From: Eutypa lata
Taxonomy: Eukaryota; Ascomycota; Sordariomycetes; Xylariales; Diatrypaceae
Reading direction: 5' to 3'
Length of the DNA: 64,000 bases
NCBI GenBank assembly: GCA_022661535.1
Contig: JAKULF010000006.1
Span: forward strand, 3,405,001 to 3,469,000
A program made the translations under genes and the position numbers. The notes beneath the pieces are model-generated. The model was not told the DNA's origin and searched no databases. It was given only the letters and a program-made list of their open reading frames with translations. Below are positions 36,311 through 47,124 of the stretch, piece by piece (within the stretch, counting starts at the first letter, position 1; every line of letters starts with the position of its first letter).

Positions 36311-38110
36311 TCACCGTTGAACAGGAGTCAAGGGGTCCATCGACGGCGTCGAAGGTTGTCGCTCCCTCTTCTCCACGACGGCCTTATCCAACACCCCCAT
36401 GGTCTTCATCCGCTCGGCGCGCCTCCGCGCCTGCTCGTCGAAGCGCCTCTTCACGAGCTCGCCGCCCGCGACGCCGACCGCCATGCCGCCTAGGTGGGAC
36501 GCGATGTCCGTCGTGCGGCCGCGCTTCGAGAACATGCCGACGATGTGCAGGCCGATCAGCAGGCCGATGAAGGCGAAGCCCTGGGGCCCGGAGAGCGGGT
36601 CGGGCGGGTAGCCCAGGATCTTGAACTCGTCGAAGCGGTGGAGCCAGAAGAAGGCGCCCAGCAGGCCGTAGACGGCGCCGGACGCGCCGAGGGTGGTGGC
36701 GTGCAGGCCGCGGCGCAGGATGAGGTCCGCCAGGCTGACCACGAACCCGAGCGACCCCGAGGCCGCGTACAGGGCGAGGAAGTTGCCGCGGCCGATCTCG
36801 TCGTGCAGGCGCGTGCCGAAGAACCACAGCGCGACCATGTTCGACGCCAGGTGGCCGAACGTCTGGTGCGAGAAGACGGCGCTGAGCAGCTGGATGGGCT
36901 TCGGCGTCGCCGCCACCACGATGAAGTACCGGTTCAGCAGGGGCCAGAGGTGCGGCGACTTCCACGCCATCCAGACCACGAGGTTGAGGCCGATGAGCGA
37001 CGCGCACGTCGCCGCGGCGGGGGGCACGTCCGGCCACAGGCGCGCCGAGTTCCGCACCGGCTTGTAGTAGACGGCGAAGGCCGCGCAGGCCGCGCAGATC
37101 AGCACCGCCATGGCGACGGACGGGAGCAGGCGCTCCCACTTGGACATCTCCGGCGGCGCTTCGAGCTTCGACGTCGCGCGCTCCATGTGCTTTTTCATGG
37201 AGGGGCTGGGCTCTCGGGTAATCCACCGCTGCGTTGTGGTTTGGAGAGTGCCGGTATTGCCCTTGGCCGCCTCCTCTTCCTCGCGCTTGATTCGTTCCTC
37301 TTCGAGTAGTTTCTCTTTCGCTTCTTGCTTCGCTATGTTCTCCGCTCGTATCCGGTCGAAATTGCTCACGCCGTAGGGGGAATCGGTTTCTCGTCGAAGG
37401 GGCAGGCGGCCCTTCGGAGTCTCTTGTTGTGGTTGTTCTTGTTGGTGTTCTTCGGCTTTTGCCTCGGAAGGCGTAGTCTGGGGACTGGTTTCTTCGAACG
37501 CCAGCTCGGCATCCTGCCCCTGTTCCTCTTGCTCCTCGAGAAGCCTAAGCTCGTCCTCGGCTCGTAGACCCGCATTGATAACTTCGTCGACGGGGATTTT
37601 GTTGCGCAGATATTCTAGAGCCTTGACCTTGTCCCGTGTGCTGTATAGCGACGTATTTGACTGTAGTTCTGGGTCGTCCAGAGTCCCCGCTACTCGGCGC
37701 CCGTGTATTATTCTCAGTAACTCGTTGGCCGACCGTGCTGGGAGATGTGCGCCGAAGATTGCATTCACCTCCCGTTGATTGAGATCTTCCTTCCTAAAAG
37801 GAATACCCTTCGCATCCTCGTAATCAATTGGCAGTTGCGTATAGTGTGTTATGACGCGAAACCTAAAGACGGTTCGGACTTGGATCCGGGGTAATAACTT
37901 CGGTGCGTATTCATTTTGCCTTAAGCTCCTCGAAAGGCTCGGAAAATTCCGAGGGTTGTGATATTGACGGCGTGGCGTTAGTAGCGTCCGGCTTATAGCA
38001 GGGAGCTGACGGATCGAGGAAGTTCGTAGCAGCTTGTCGGTGCTACCTGATACCCCTCGGAGGCCAATCTGGAAACATGAGGGCGGGGGGAAGACTGGGA
38101 GGATAGACAT
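36311..38110 (-). CDS. PCP1: Mitochondrial rhomboid protease (PARL/Pcp1 type)
   Basis: A single 599-residue exon. The N-terminus is basic and hydroxylated, a mitochondrial presequence. A charged, Gln/Glu-rich coiled linker covers about residues 190-300. A membrane segment (SVAMAVLICAACAAFAVYY) precedes the six-helix rhomboid core, the 1+6 topology of mitochondrial rhomboids. The catalytic Ser is in GASGAVYG near residue 474 and the catalytic His in ASHLGGMAVG near 538. The fold motif GHLASNMVALWFFG is present. In yeast, Pcp1 cleaves Mgm1 and Ccp1 in the inner membrane. Length and all catalytic residues are normal. The 3' half is very G/C-rich, with long antisense open frames that are shadows. 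The gene symbol is by analogy to yeast. Confidence 0.93.
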   Translation of the reverse strand: MSILPVFPPPSCFQIGLRGVSGSTDKLLRTSSIRQLPAISRTLLTPRRQYHNPRNFPSLSRSLRQNEYAPKLLPRIQVRTVFRFRVITHYTQLPIDYEDAKGIPFRKEDLNQREVNAIFGAHLPARSANELLRIIHGRRVAGTLDDPELQSNTSLYSTRDKVKALEYLRNKIPVDEVINAGLRAEDELRLLEEQEEQGQDAELAFEETSPQTTPSEAKAEEHQQEQPQQETPKGRLPLRRETDSPYGVSNFDRIRAENIAKQEAKEKLLEEERIKREEEEAAKGNTGTLQTTTQRWITREPSPSMKKHMERATSKLEAPPEMSKWERLLPSVAMAVLICAACAAFAVYYKPVRNSARLWPDVPPAAATCASLIGLNLVVWMAWKSPHLWPLLNRYFIVVAATPKPIQLLSAVFSHQTFGHLASNMVALWFFGTRLHDEIGRGNFLALYAASGSLGFVVSLADLILRRGLHATTLGASGAVYGLLGAFFWLHRFDEFKILGYPPDPLSGPQGFAFIGLLIGLHIVGMFSKRGRTTDIASHLGGMAVGVAGGELVKRRFDEQARRRAERMKTMGVLDKAVVEKRERQPSTPSMDPLTPVQR

Positions 38111-38900
38111 CGTTGTTAGGTTATTCGGACCATTATCTTGACATTTTGGTCTATCCTCGACATATACAATCCATTTGGGCGGGATAAATGCGACAGCAGT
38201 TCTATAAAATACAGCTAAAATGAGGATATTAGAAGAAGCAGATGATGATTTAGAGCTTTAATGGTGTTAGACATAAGTATGTCATTGGGCTAATAGAGAT
38301 TAGAAATTTCACATGCCGGCTGGTTGTCAGGTGGTAAATTATGGCAATTCCCCTCGGACCCACTTCTTTGACCAGAGGTACCCTCGTTGGTATGATAGGG
38401 GGTTCCTTTTCTTCCCAAGACTTTGTTGTTATTCGCATATATATATTTCAAGGAGCTCTTTACTGCATGACTTGATGTCAGCACCCACAACTTTGTCTTT
38501 AACCATGCACTCATTTCTAACTTTAGTGAAACGACAACTTAGGAACTGAGTCCAAAGCCAGAATAGAAAACATCGACTCGATCCTATCTTGGATAGCATG
38601 GATTGTCATCTAGTATCAACTCCCCCAATCCCTAATTATAGTATATGACCAGAGACCAGTGACGAGGGGAAGAGACCCTAGGACAGAACTTTTAGTTTTT
38701 ACTAGCTTTTGTAGAAAATATGACTAGTCGATTGGAGATTCTCTCGAAACCATAAAAATTACACTGTACTATACGTACACGAAGCGCCCCCATCCTTTGA
38801 GTAAATCAACATCCCATTCTCTCCTCCACGCCCGCTCCCTCAACTCACCCTCTTCCCTCTTACCCAACCAATGAACAACACTGCCCCCCTTTCCCCTCCC
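38111..38900. other. Intergenic, rhomboid promoter
   Basis: 790 bases between the small membrane protein's stop and the rhomboid start. Short frames at 38250-38550 have no family resemblance. Confidence 0.5.
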
Positions 38901-39380
38901 TCACCAACCAGGCAGCCTCCCATCAAACCGACCCAGCTGCCATCCCGCCACAACCGCCATAACGCCGTCCGCCAGCACAAGCATCCACAGCTCCGACCTC
39001 GCCTCCCGGGACAGATTTCGCACGAAGCCAAGCCTCAGACCAGCGATACCAGCCATGAGGATCCGAACGGGTATGCCGCCGTACAGGTACGCGTTCTGCG
39101 CCTCTGGCAGGTAGGAGCCCGTGACTAGGTAGATGAGGCCGATGCCCAGGAACAGGAGGCCCTTAAAGCCGTCGTCGCCGTTGTGGTCGGCTACTGCTGC
39201 TGCTGTTCTCGTTGTGCTATGGTTGTTATGGTTGTTGTTGCTGCTGCTATTACTGTTGTTGGGAGTGGTGGGTTGTATAGAGCTTTTTAGGACTATGCGT
39301 GCTCCGTGGAGTGTTAGGCCTACGGCGTGGAGGAGGACAATAGGGGGCAGGTTGATGGGAATCTGGTTGAAGGGGAACAT
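38901..39380 (-). CDS. Small four-helix membrane protein, unknown function
   Basis: An intronless 159-residue frame beginning MFPFNQIPINLPP. Four hydrophobic segments are visible: IVLLHAVGLTLHGARIVL, GLLFLGIGLIYLVTGSYL, IPVRILMAGIAGLRLGFV and LWMLVLADGVMAVVAGW. Between the first two lies an Asn/Ser/His-rich loop encoded by GTT/GCT trinucleotide runs (39190-39265), likely variable in length between strains. I recognise the general pattern from small fungal membrane proteins of unknown function but cannot name a family. No neighbour suggests a role. Confidence 0.7.
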   Translation of the reverse strand: MFPFNQIPINLPPIVLLHAVGLTLHGARIVLKSSIQPTTPNNSNSSSNNNHNNHSTTRTAAAVADHNGDDGFKGLLFLGIGLIYLVTGSYLPEAQNAYLYGGIPVRILMAGIAGLRLGFVRNLSREARSELWMLVLADGVMAVVAGWQLGRFDGRLPGW

Positions 39381-40716
39381 GGTTTCTAGGTTTCTGAGCT
39401 GATGTCGGCTTGGGGGCTAAGACTATGGATGATGTGGTTTTTTATGTCTTGTTTAGATGAAATGTCGTAGTTGACGTTCAAACGGCGGTGAGATGCTATT
39501 CCAAAGTATTAAGTGACTTCTTGTTTCAAGGTCTTAAGGAATGTTATAGAATCTAATTGAGTTCTGCAAGTTAGGTGAAGAAACACATTTGAGGGACTTA
39601 TAACGAACGAAATAATGTGCGTAGTATATCTGGAATGTCTTCTTCTTTTGCGGACAACTTCCCCCAATTCAACTCGCGATCGTGATAGGTCTGTCTCGTG
39701 TGCAATGTCAGATCAGTGAGTCACTTGGGGCGTGTGATCGAATCTCATCCCGGTGCAACCGAAGTGAGGTGATCAGCCCCTAATAAGTCTGACAAATGTA
39801 TTTCGGCAATAGGAGTACCCAGCTTTGATCTCATACTATTATTCCTAAGGATAGCATCGGTTGCCAGGTACCATTTTCCAGGTCTCCATTTTTAACGGCC
39901 GCCAGCCCGATAAATACATCCGACTTTCGACAATTTATCCATCGGTTTCGAATAAGGACAAATTCGCAATAATAAAGTCTCTACTGTTGCGGAATTAAAA
40001 TTTGATTCCGTGCGCTAAGTACATACGTCTCTGTCTAGCCTAGTTCACGATGTGCTAGCTAGCAGTGGTTCGTGACGACCGGCCCTTATGCTGGGAATAG
40101 GGGGTTCGCGCCGGTCAGGTGGCTGGCAAGGCTACGGTATCGCAGAGTTTCGAAACATGATTCATCTTCAGAAAAACCTCACAGGTATCTATGGACGTTA
40201 GTTGCATCCGCGCTTAAATGACTTCTATTTGCTGTTGTTACATGCGCTCAACTAAAGGCGTGTAAATCTTGTTATCCACTAGGGAAATTGAATACGTACA
40301 AATCTCTTATAGACGCAGAGAGCCTCTAACCTATCTAGTTTTCCATTTAACGGACTAGCTAACATCCTATATAAGATCATGGATGCCCCGAGCTAGCTCC
40401 ATCCTATCCTGAACGGGCCCGTGGGCATCTCATCTCTATAGCTGGTCTATACGAATTGGCATCTTTTGCGAGCCAATGGAATTCTGGCTAGAAAGCGTTA
40501 ACTCTATCCACGAGTACAACATCGTGTACCTAACCTATAGACGTAGATTTATATAGGTCAACGCGCGACAATCATATCAGAGCTAGTGCTGATCTATAAA
40601 ACGTAGGTTGCTCTGAGCACAATTTTCCATGAGACTCCGCTAGTGGCCGTCTATATCAAAGGAAATGAATCCTCTTTTGTCCCCACCCTGGTATCCTCTC
40701 ACTCGAAGCCCTGGGC
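39381..40716. other. Intergenic
   Basis: 1.3 kb holding the promoter of the membrane-protein gene and the 3' flank of CTP synthase. 40000-40650 is stop-rich on all strands and rich in TpA, as RIP-affected relics often are, but no transposon protein trace can be read. Confidence 0.45.
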
Positions 40717-43225
40717 TTATTCCTTCTTGGTAAACTCGTCCAGGCAGCCAGCGCTGGCGGCTATGAAGCCGAGATATGGTTTCTGCATCCGGGGTTAGTG
40801 CTTACTGGCCACTTACACAAGTTTAAAGGGAGGTAGGAGCTTACACTTGGGTCAAGCACACGAGATTGGTACTCGGCGTGGAATTGAGTTCCTGTTGTCA
40901 AAGTCAGCCAATATTGCTATCAGAAGCAACGACTTCCAAGACCCCTCCAAGACATACCGACGAAGTAAGGATGATCCTTCAACTCGAGGATCTCCATACG
41001 CTGACCAGTCTCATCCTTGCCAATGAACTGCATGCCGGCCTCGTGTAAGCGCTCGACATATTCGGGGTTAACCTCGTATCTGTGCCGGTGCCTCTCCTCG
41101 ACAACATCAGCTCCGCCGTACAAGGCGCGAATCTTGGCCCATTCGCTGTCCCGCTGGAAGATCGTCTTATGCAGTCCGAGGCGCATGGTACCTCCCATGT
41201 TCTGGCGGTCTAGCTCGGGCATGTGGACGATGACGGCGTCGTTGGCAAGAGCGCCAAACTCCTCCGAGTCGGCGTTCGGCATGTTGCAGTGATCTCGCGC
41301 AAACTGCATGACGGCAACTTGGAAACCGAGGCACACCTGGTTTCGAAGTTAGCTATAAGGAAGTCATATGGGGTTTGCTGTCAGAACTTACCCCTAGGTA
41401 AGGTACACTGTTCTCCCTCGCCCACTTGGACGCCTGCATCATTCCAAAGATGCCTCGTTTTCCGAATCCACCCGGAACAATGATGCCCGAGGCCGATTTG
41501 AGCATCTCCCAGGCCTTGTCAAACTTGGCGGGCTCGGCGTTTTGCGTCGCAGGTTCGAGGTCCTCGGCGTCAATATAATGCAGGTTAAGCTTCCGGCCCA
41601 CCCGCATCGAAGCGTGCTCGAGGGACTTGTTGACGCTCATGTAAGCATCTGGCGTGGTCACGTATTTGCCCACGAGAGCGATGTCAACGGTATAATCATA
41701 TTTGGCGGTAGCAACCGCCTTCCATGATTCCCAAAGCTCGGTTCCCTTCTCCGCTAGGGGCTGTGGGACAGAGAGGGTGTTAAGGCCGAGCTTAGATAGC
41801 AGTAGTGGAACGAAGTTTTGTTCGTTCAGAAGCAGTGGAACCTGGTAGATGGTCGGCATATCTCGAACAACGACTATCTGCTCTACGTCGACCTGACAGT
41901 GGAGTGCAATCTTTCGCACAGTTGAGTCTGCAAGGGGTTGTTCACAGCGGCATGCGATCTTGAATTTTATTAGCGACGGGTGTGTTAGGGAAGATCATAT
42001 ACATACTAAGTCAGGGATCAGGCCGTAACTCCGAATAGACTTCACGGCATGCTGCGTGGGCTTTGTTTTCTGCTCTCCGTGTACAGTAGGGACGTAGCTG
42101 ACCATGATGCTCACGAAGTTACTACTGCCAACCTCGTGCCGCACTATTTTCGTTTAAAGTTAGTTTACATAATCAAATTTCGAAAGAGGGTGTCGAGCTA
42201 AAGGAGAGCTGAGAAAGGGGCAATGTGATTATGGGATTCGTACACTGAGTAAGCGCCTCAATAAAGGGCATCTGTTCAAGTGTTAGCAGCGAAACAGGCC
42301 ATTTCAGAAGTAAAGTCCTGCTAAAGAGCGGGTAAGATACATGGGCCGAAGGTTAACGCACACTCTCGATGTCACCCACGGTTCCTCTTTTCGATATTTA
42401 AGTTAGCATTTGCTCCCAAAAGCTAGATCTGACAATACATACCCGAGCTCGATAATGCAGACATCAGGTTCTTCTCCTGAGCCGTCGACGCAGATCTTGC
42501 CGACACGTTTGATCCAGTCCTTGATGGCGTCGACAACATGTGGCACAATCTGGACGGTACGGCCAAGATAGGCGCCCCTCCGCTCCTTAGAAATAACATC
42601 GAGATAGATCTTGCCGGTTGTGATGTTGTTGTCGCCTGTCAGGCAAACAGAGAGATATCTCTCGTAGTTTCCCAAGTCTAAATCGACTTCGGATCCTAAA
42701 GGGGATTCAGCATCTATGCACCGGAGCAATGACCATCGAGGGGCCGAATACAGAACCGTGCACATGGAGACTAACCAGAACATAGAACAAAACATTCGCC
42801 ATGCTCGGCGGGGGCCATAAGCCCAGCATCTACCGACACATAAGGATCGATCTATTGATTTTTTTGATTAATGGTGGTGAACAATTAAGCATTTAGACTA
42901 GACTATCAGAACCTACCTTAATGCAACTGACGCGAAACCCAAGAGACTTGAGGAGCTGGAGATGGGACAATCAGATGCAACACTAGATTTATATATTCCT
43001 CGGGAGGTTTTCAATGACGCAAAGCCCGATCCGGGGGTCTAGGCTAGAAAAGGACGTGCTGAGCTCGTTTATGGAGGGGGAGGGGTAACGGACCAGTCCA
43101 GTAGAAGAAGCAATTATGCCCTTTCCAACTCCTGGCTTGGTGTTAGCAAATCGCCAAATCAGTCCTGCAACACTCAATTGAAAATTACCAGAGATAACAC
43201 CGCCCGAAACGAGTATGTAATGCAT
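40717..43225 (-). CDS. CTP synthase
   Basis: Twelve exons give 563 residues: 43225-43189, 43131-43094, 42955-42917, 42851-42776, 42695-42443, 42386-42362, 42271-42244, 42143-42007, 41958-41392, 41336-40958, 40891-40845, 40782-40717. All phases agree. Intron 2 has the rare donor GTCCGT. The enzyme converts UTP, ATP and glutamine to CTP. Synthetase motifs: [18 protein letters not shown] with the ATP-site Lys, [15 protein letters not shown] with the metal Asp, IELGGTVGD with the metal Glu, [10 protein letters not shown]. The glutaminase half has PGGFGKRG, nucleophile Cys in [16 protein letters not shown] and [10 protein letters not shown]. Several near-invariant spots differ: [22 protein letters not shown] and CLTGDNN. 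The start at 43225 is preferred over the in-frame ATG at 43246 because relatives begin with M-K-Y. An unusually intron-dense and diverged copy; it may be a paralog. Confidence 0.92.
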
Positions 43226-44122
43226 CGTGATGGTTGTTTTAACCACCTCGATCGGTTCGGTAGTAGTGCAATGTGGAAGGCGGGCGTTGTGGCGATGGAA
43301 ATATTTTTTCGCACGAAGTTTTTTCCCTAGTTTTTTGGTTCAACTAGTTAACTATTTGACTCGGCGATTTATCTGACAGAGTCCCGAATCGATAGGTATC
43401 TTGTCGCTTCCGATACGGCGCAAGGATAATTTCAATCCGGACCTCGAGCTTTTATTTTCTACCCAGGAACGACTCTGTAGACACAACAAAGTTGTGTGTT
43501 CGTATAAGTACCAATGGCCTGCGTATTCATTCAGTCAAGAGTCATCGGGCAAGAAACAAACTTTTTTTTTGGTAAATGTGGACCCTAACCCCGTTTTCTG
43601 GGATCTAGCCCGGTGTTGCCTCGCGCACAATGCGGAGCTAAATCCAGCAGCTGCCGCCCGGGAAGCGGCAGGCAAAGAGATCAAAGCAACAAAGCTAGGT
43701 ACTCGCGAATCACTTGGCCGCGATTGTGACGCGTTAAGGGCTGCTATGGATCTTGAGAGGGGATTGGTTGGCACCGATTTTTCTGCATTAGCTGAGCTTT
43801 GCCGCTAGCTAAATATCCATAGCTAAGCTTTTCTTAGGTAAGATCGCTATTCCTAACTACTACTCTAGAGACGACACTGAAGTTACATCGAGTCAAGACC
43901 TAACATGAGCTGGAGGACTCTATAAAACTTAGATGGCTTATAATGAGGACATTTAATAGGCTTGATCCTAACCTAAACATTGGTATTAGTGGCTGTCAAC
44001 TACGAAATTTGACTTGAGACAATAGGTATGCAACGCAAATATACACAACTACCTAGATAGGTACTGTCAATGTGCGGGGTGTAATCCTATTATGTCATAC
44101 GTAGTGAGTCTACGGAAAGATA
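43226..44122. other. Intergenic, CTP synthase promoter
   Basis: A 135-codon open frame at 43401 has no ATG until near its end and no family resemblance, so I do not call it a gene. The first 150 bases right of 43225 should carry the CTP synthase promoter. Confidence 0.5.
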
Positions 44123-45583
44123 CTAGATCGTAGGAGCATCCTCAATAGCTGCTTCGCTCGCTTGGTCGCACATAAACCAAGTTTCCATGCTGGCGCGAAA
44201 AGTAGTTTCGACCCAATCCTTCAGAGCCTGAAGTGAGCTTAGTAATATATACACCGACGGTATAGTCTTTGTAGAGCCCATACTCAAAGGTCCATATATG
44301 ATTATCGAAGACCCCGAATCGCAGGCAAAGTACATTTCCCATTGATGTCCCACGACATGAATTAGCGGTTGGGATACTAGCCGCAGCTCGGGGTTCGTAC
44401 GTTGCGGACGTGATCCTCTCATTATCTCCAGGTGTCGGCGGAGCTCGTACATGCGCTTATGCCACGCCGCGACCCAGACGCCGAGTTGTATGAGGGGATC
44501 TACAGATGGAAACTGCGGATTTGTCTTGATAGATACGGCAATTGGGCTGTGCTACAGTGGTCGGTAAACGGTCTGGTTCACTTGAGGCTGTGTGTTTTGC
44601 ATGATGGCGACGCGATCAATATGTTTAGAAATGGCCTGTTGTAAAGGTGCGCCATCAAGGATATCCATGACTAGCACATAGTCAACCTTCTTACGGTTGC
44701 TACGGCTATGTACTTCTCCCATGCTGTAACTTGAGACGGATTCTGTCGCGCTGCCTGCCACATCACCATCTACCGAGACTGTGCATGGGAGGTGGACCGC
44801 CGTATCATCTGTCCTCTGGTAACGTGGAATCGATCCACCCGCGATCGTGGCACTCACGACTGTCTCGTACCGAACGCTAATTCCCAGCTGTGGTTCCTTT
44901 TGGTGAAGTATGGTGGTTGTATCTGGTATGTTTGAGGTGAAGACGAGCTTCAAGAGCGGTTCGTGGACATGCTGATTCCAAGCATTCTCATGACGCTGAT
45001 ACTCTGAGCACTCTGCGGCCCCTTGCACGATTTCACATACCTCATCGAAACCCCATTTTGCCCTAGCTACCGCCCCATCTACCTTATCTAGTTCGCGAAA
45101 GAAGTGCGCAAGTGGCTTCTCCCCCTGCTTCTCCAAGTCATCGCGCACCTCATGCGGCATAATTTGGATACCCTCGGTAGCTTTTCGGAGACAACCATAT
45201 AGGGTATTAACGTCCGCGGGGAGTATATTGTGAACGAGTGTAGGGCTTACCGGCAGTGGCTTTGTGTTGACTGGCTTCTCTAGTTGCTCCAGGCTGCACC
45301 TTGTTGTAGGGCTAGTTGCTCCCTTCTCAAACGTCCTTCGTCGAATTAGCATCGAGGTGTCTGTCCGAGGAAGAATGTTGGGGATAGTGTTGGAAGCATA
45401 GTCGAAACCATCACGCACTGTCGAGTTGCTTGTACGACGTGCGCGTTTCAAGGGAGGTTCTCTGGATTGGTCTTGATCTCCTGTTATTTCTTGACCGTTT
45501 CGACTTTCCCACGAGGTGGATTCAATCCAGGTCTGAATCCCGAGGTCGCGCTCCTTACGTTGGCTCTTCAAGGAGGTCGCCAT
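44123..45583 (-). pseudogene. PD-(D/E)XK nuclease-like domain gene with one in-frame stop
   Basis: A 487-codon frame is open from 45583 to 44123 except for one TAG at 44554-44552. Translation on both sides is colinear in the same frame: ...QTVYRPL, stop, HSPIAVSIKT... The pattern PPLKRARR near the N-terminus, then HxxxWN..VHxPLLxL, then (after the stop) IAVSIKTN and LGVWVAAWHKRM, then WVETTFR near the end, matches the fungal PD-(D/E)XK nuclease-like family as I know it. The Lys of SIKT and the acidic residue usually before it belong to the presumed active site and lie just after the stop. CAG (Gln) to TAG is a C-to-T change in a CpA context. No intron with valid sites can remove the stop. Function of the family is unknown. 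Confidence 0.68.
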
Positions 45584-47124
45584 TTTCTATATTGTATTTC
45601 ATAAACAGTATTTTGGTTTTATAACGAGTAATAAAGGATACAGTTCAGCTCCCTGCTTGCTTATGTTGCAATATGTTAACGTAAAGATTGGTGGCTTATG
45701 AAGGGATATCTCAGGTAGCAAACAAAGTATTCATACCAACGCAGTCAGCATAGGTTATATGTGATTAGTGGGTATATAAGTACATTCCTAAGTAGTCAAA
45801 TTGCTGCCAAATAGTTGACACATTTCACCTTTCACCGGACACCAACACTGACCTAGTTGGTTATATAACTTATATATCCTCAGGTAAAATATTTAAAAAT
45901 TTGAATAAGCGTACGATCACAGTATTGAATATAGAATAATCACTGTTTATGATTGTGTAATAGATTATTATTCGAATTTAAATCCTGGACTTATTTCAAG
46001 ACAGCAGTAAATATTCAATGTCCTTTAATGTGAATGATTAGCATTCTATAGTTCGTTAGTTGCCTCATAAAATCCCTTTCCTTCTTCTTCTTTAACTAAG
46101 CTTGTCACTAAATTAAGATCAGAGTTTAACTCTGGATAAATCTCGATTGGTATATTTAACACATATCATCAATTATAACATCGGGCTTCTTGGATTCTGT
46201 AAAAGTGTAGCGTTTAAACGTTATTAATTTGAACGCTTATTATGGCTTGTATTCCCGTAGGGCTTGAACTACTCTACCTATTAACAACCTGTATATATGT
46301 ATATTCCCATTATGTATCTCTGAAGTTATCTTCCGGGTTATATTTACCTAACGTAAAGTAAACGGACAGTAGCGGGAGTTTTATGTTAGGCCAAGGTCTA
46401 CATGAATAACACGAAATTATAGAGGTCTTTCGTAATGTCTGCGGCAGACAGACTTTATAATTGTCGTGGCATTACTACCCAAGCGAAGTGGCTCAGTATC
46501 TATGTTTCAGGGCAGACCAAGCATCAGGCTATCGCATTCAAAAGGTCCATTATCAGCTTCCTGGAGCTCTGGAGGTATTACACCGCTAGGAGAGGATATC
46601 CTACCGTTAAGCTCTCATTGGCCCTGCTCTTTACTGTGACACAACCGCAGCAAGACGCGCTGAACACAATGACTATACTGGTGTATCGATCGAATTAAGG
46701 TGGACAAAGAGAGACAAAACTATCAGATTTACATTTCATTTACTCTTATGCTTCCGCGTTGATCGGGTTAGTTATGTCTAATGAGACCACCGCATGAATT
46801 CCAACAATGTGGCTTGTAAGATCAGCGAAGAGGATTTAATCGATGTCGCGTTGAGTCGGACAGAGCCTTACTTAAACTAAAAGCAAAACCTGAATAAGGA
46901 GATCGACTAAGCCCTTATGTTTCATAATGACGTATATATATATTTACAAGGTAGTGTCGAGTGTGCTACAGTGCATATGTCCTTCATTGTATGAATAGAA
47001 AAGGAAGGTATCCCCTGTGTGTAAACTTGTAATTCGCAGCCTTTGGTAGAAGATATATCCGAAGCTTGCTGTTGATAGTTTTAGATATTTATAATTAATT
47101 CCACAAGATACAATACCTAAGAAC
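45584..47124. other. AT-rich intergenic region with relic sequence
   Basis: 1.5 kb, strongly AT-rich and TpA-rich between 45850 and 46350. It contains one copy of a short diverged repeat (46190-46252). A frame at 46435 starts with ATG but resembles nothing. Likely a degraded transposon or gene relic. Confidence 0.5.
46190..46252 (+). repeat. Short diverged dispersed repeat, copy 1
   Basis: Shares TTGGATTC-GTAAAAG, AAACGTTA and a 25-base end block with 53722-53791. In the last block the only differences are three A/G transitions. No coding trace. Confidence 0.45.

Noticed and set aside
36384..37309. Long open frames of 270-280 codons on both strands inside the rhomboid gene
   Set aside because: Shadows produced by G/C-rich codon positions; Ala/Arg/Pro-dominated with no domains.
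40717..43225. CTP synthase as a self-resistance gene of a nucleotide-analogue cluster
   Set aside because: No polyketide, non-ribosomal peptide or nucleoside-modifying gene lies nearby; the RiPP locus is 7 kb away across pseudogenes.
43401..43808. 135-codon open frame upstream of CTP synthase
   Set aside because: No ATG until close to its end, no splice partner and no family resemblance. It overlaps the likely CTP synthase promoter.
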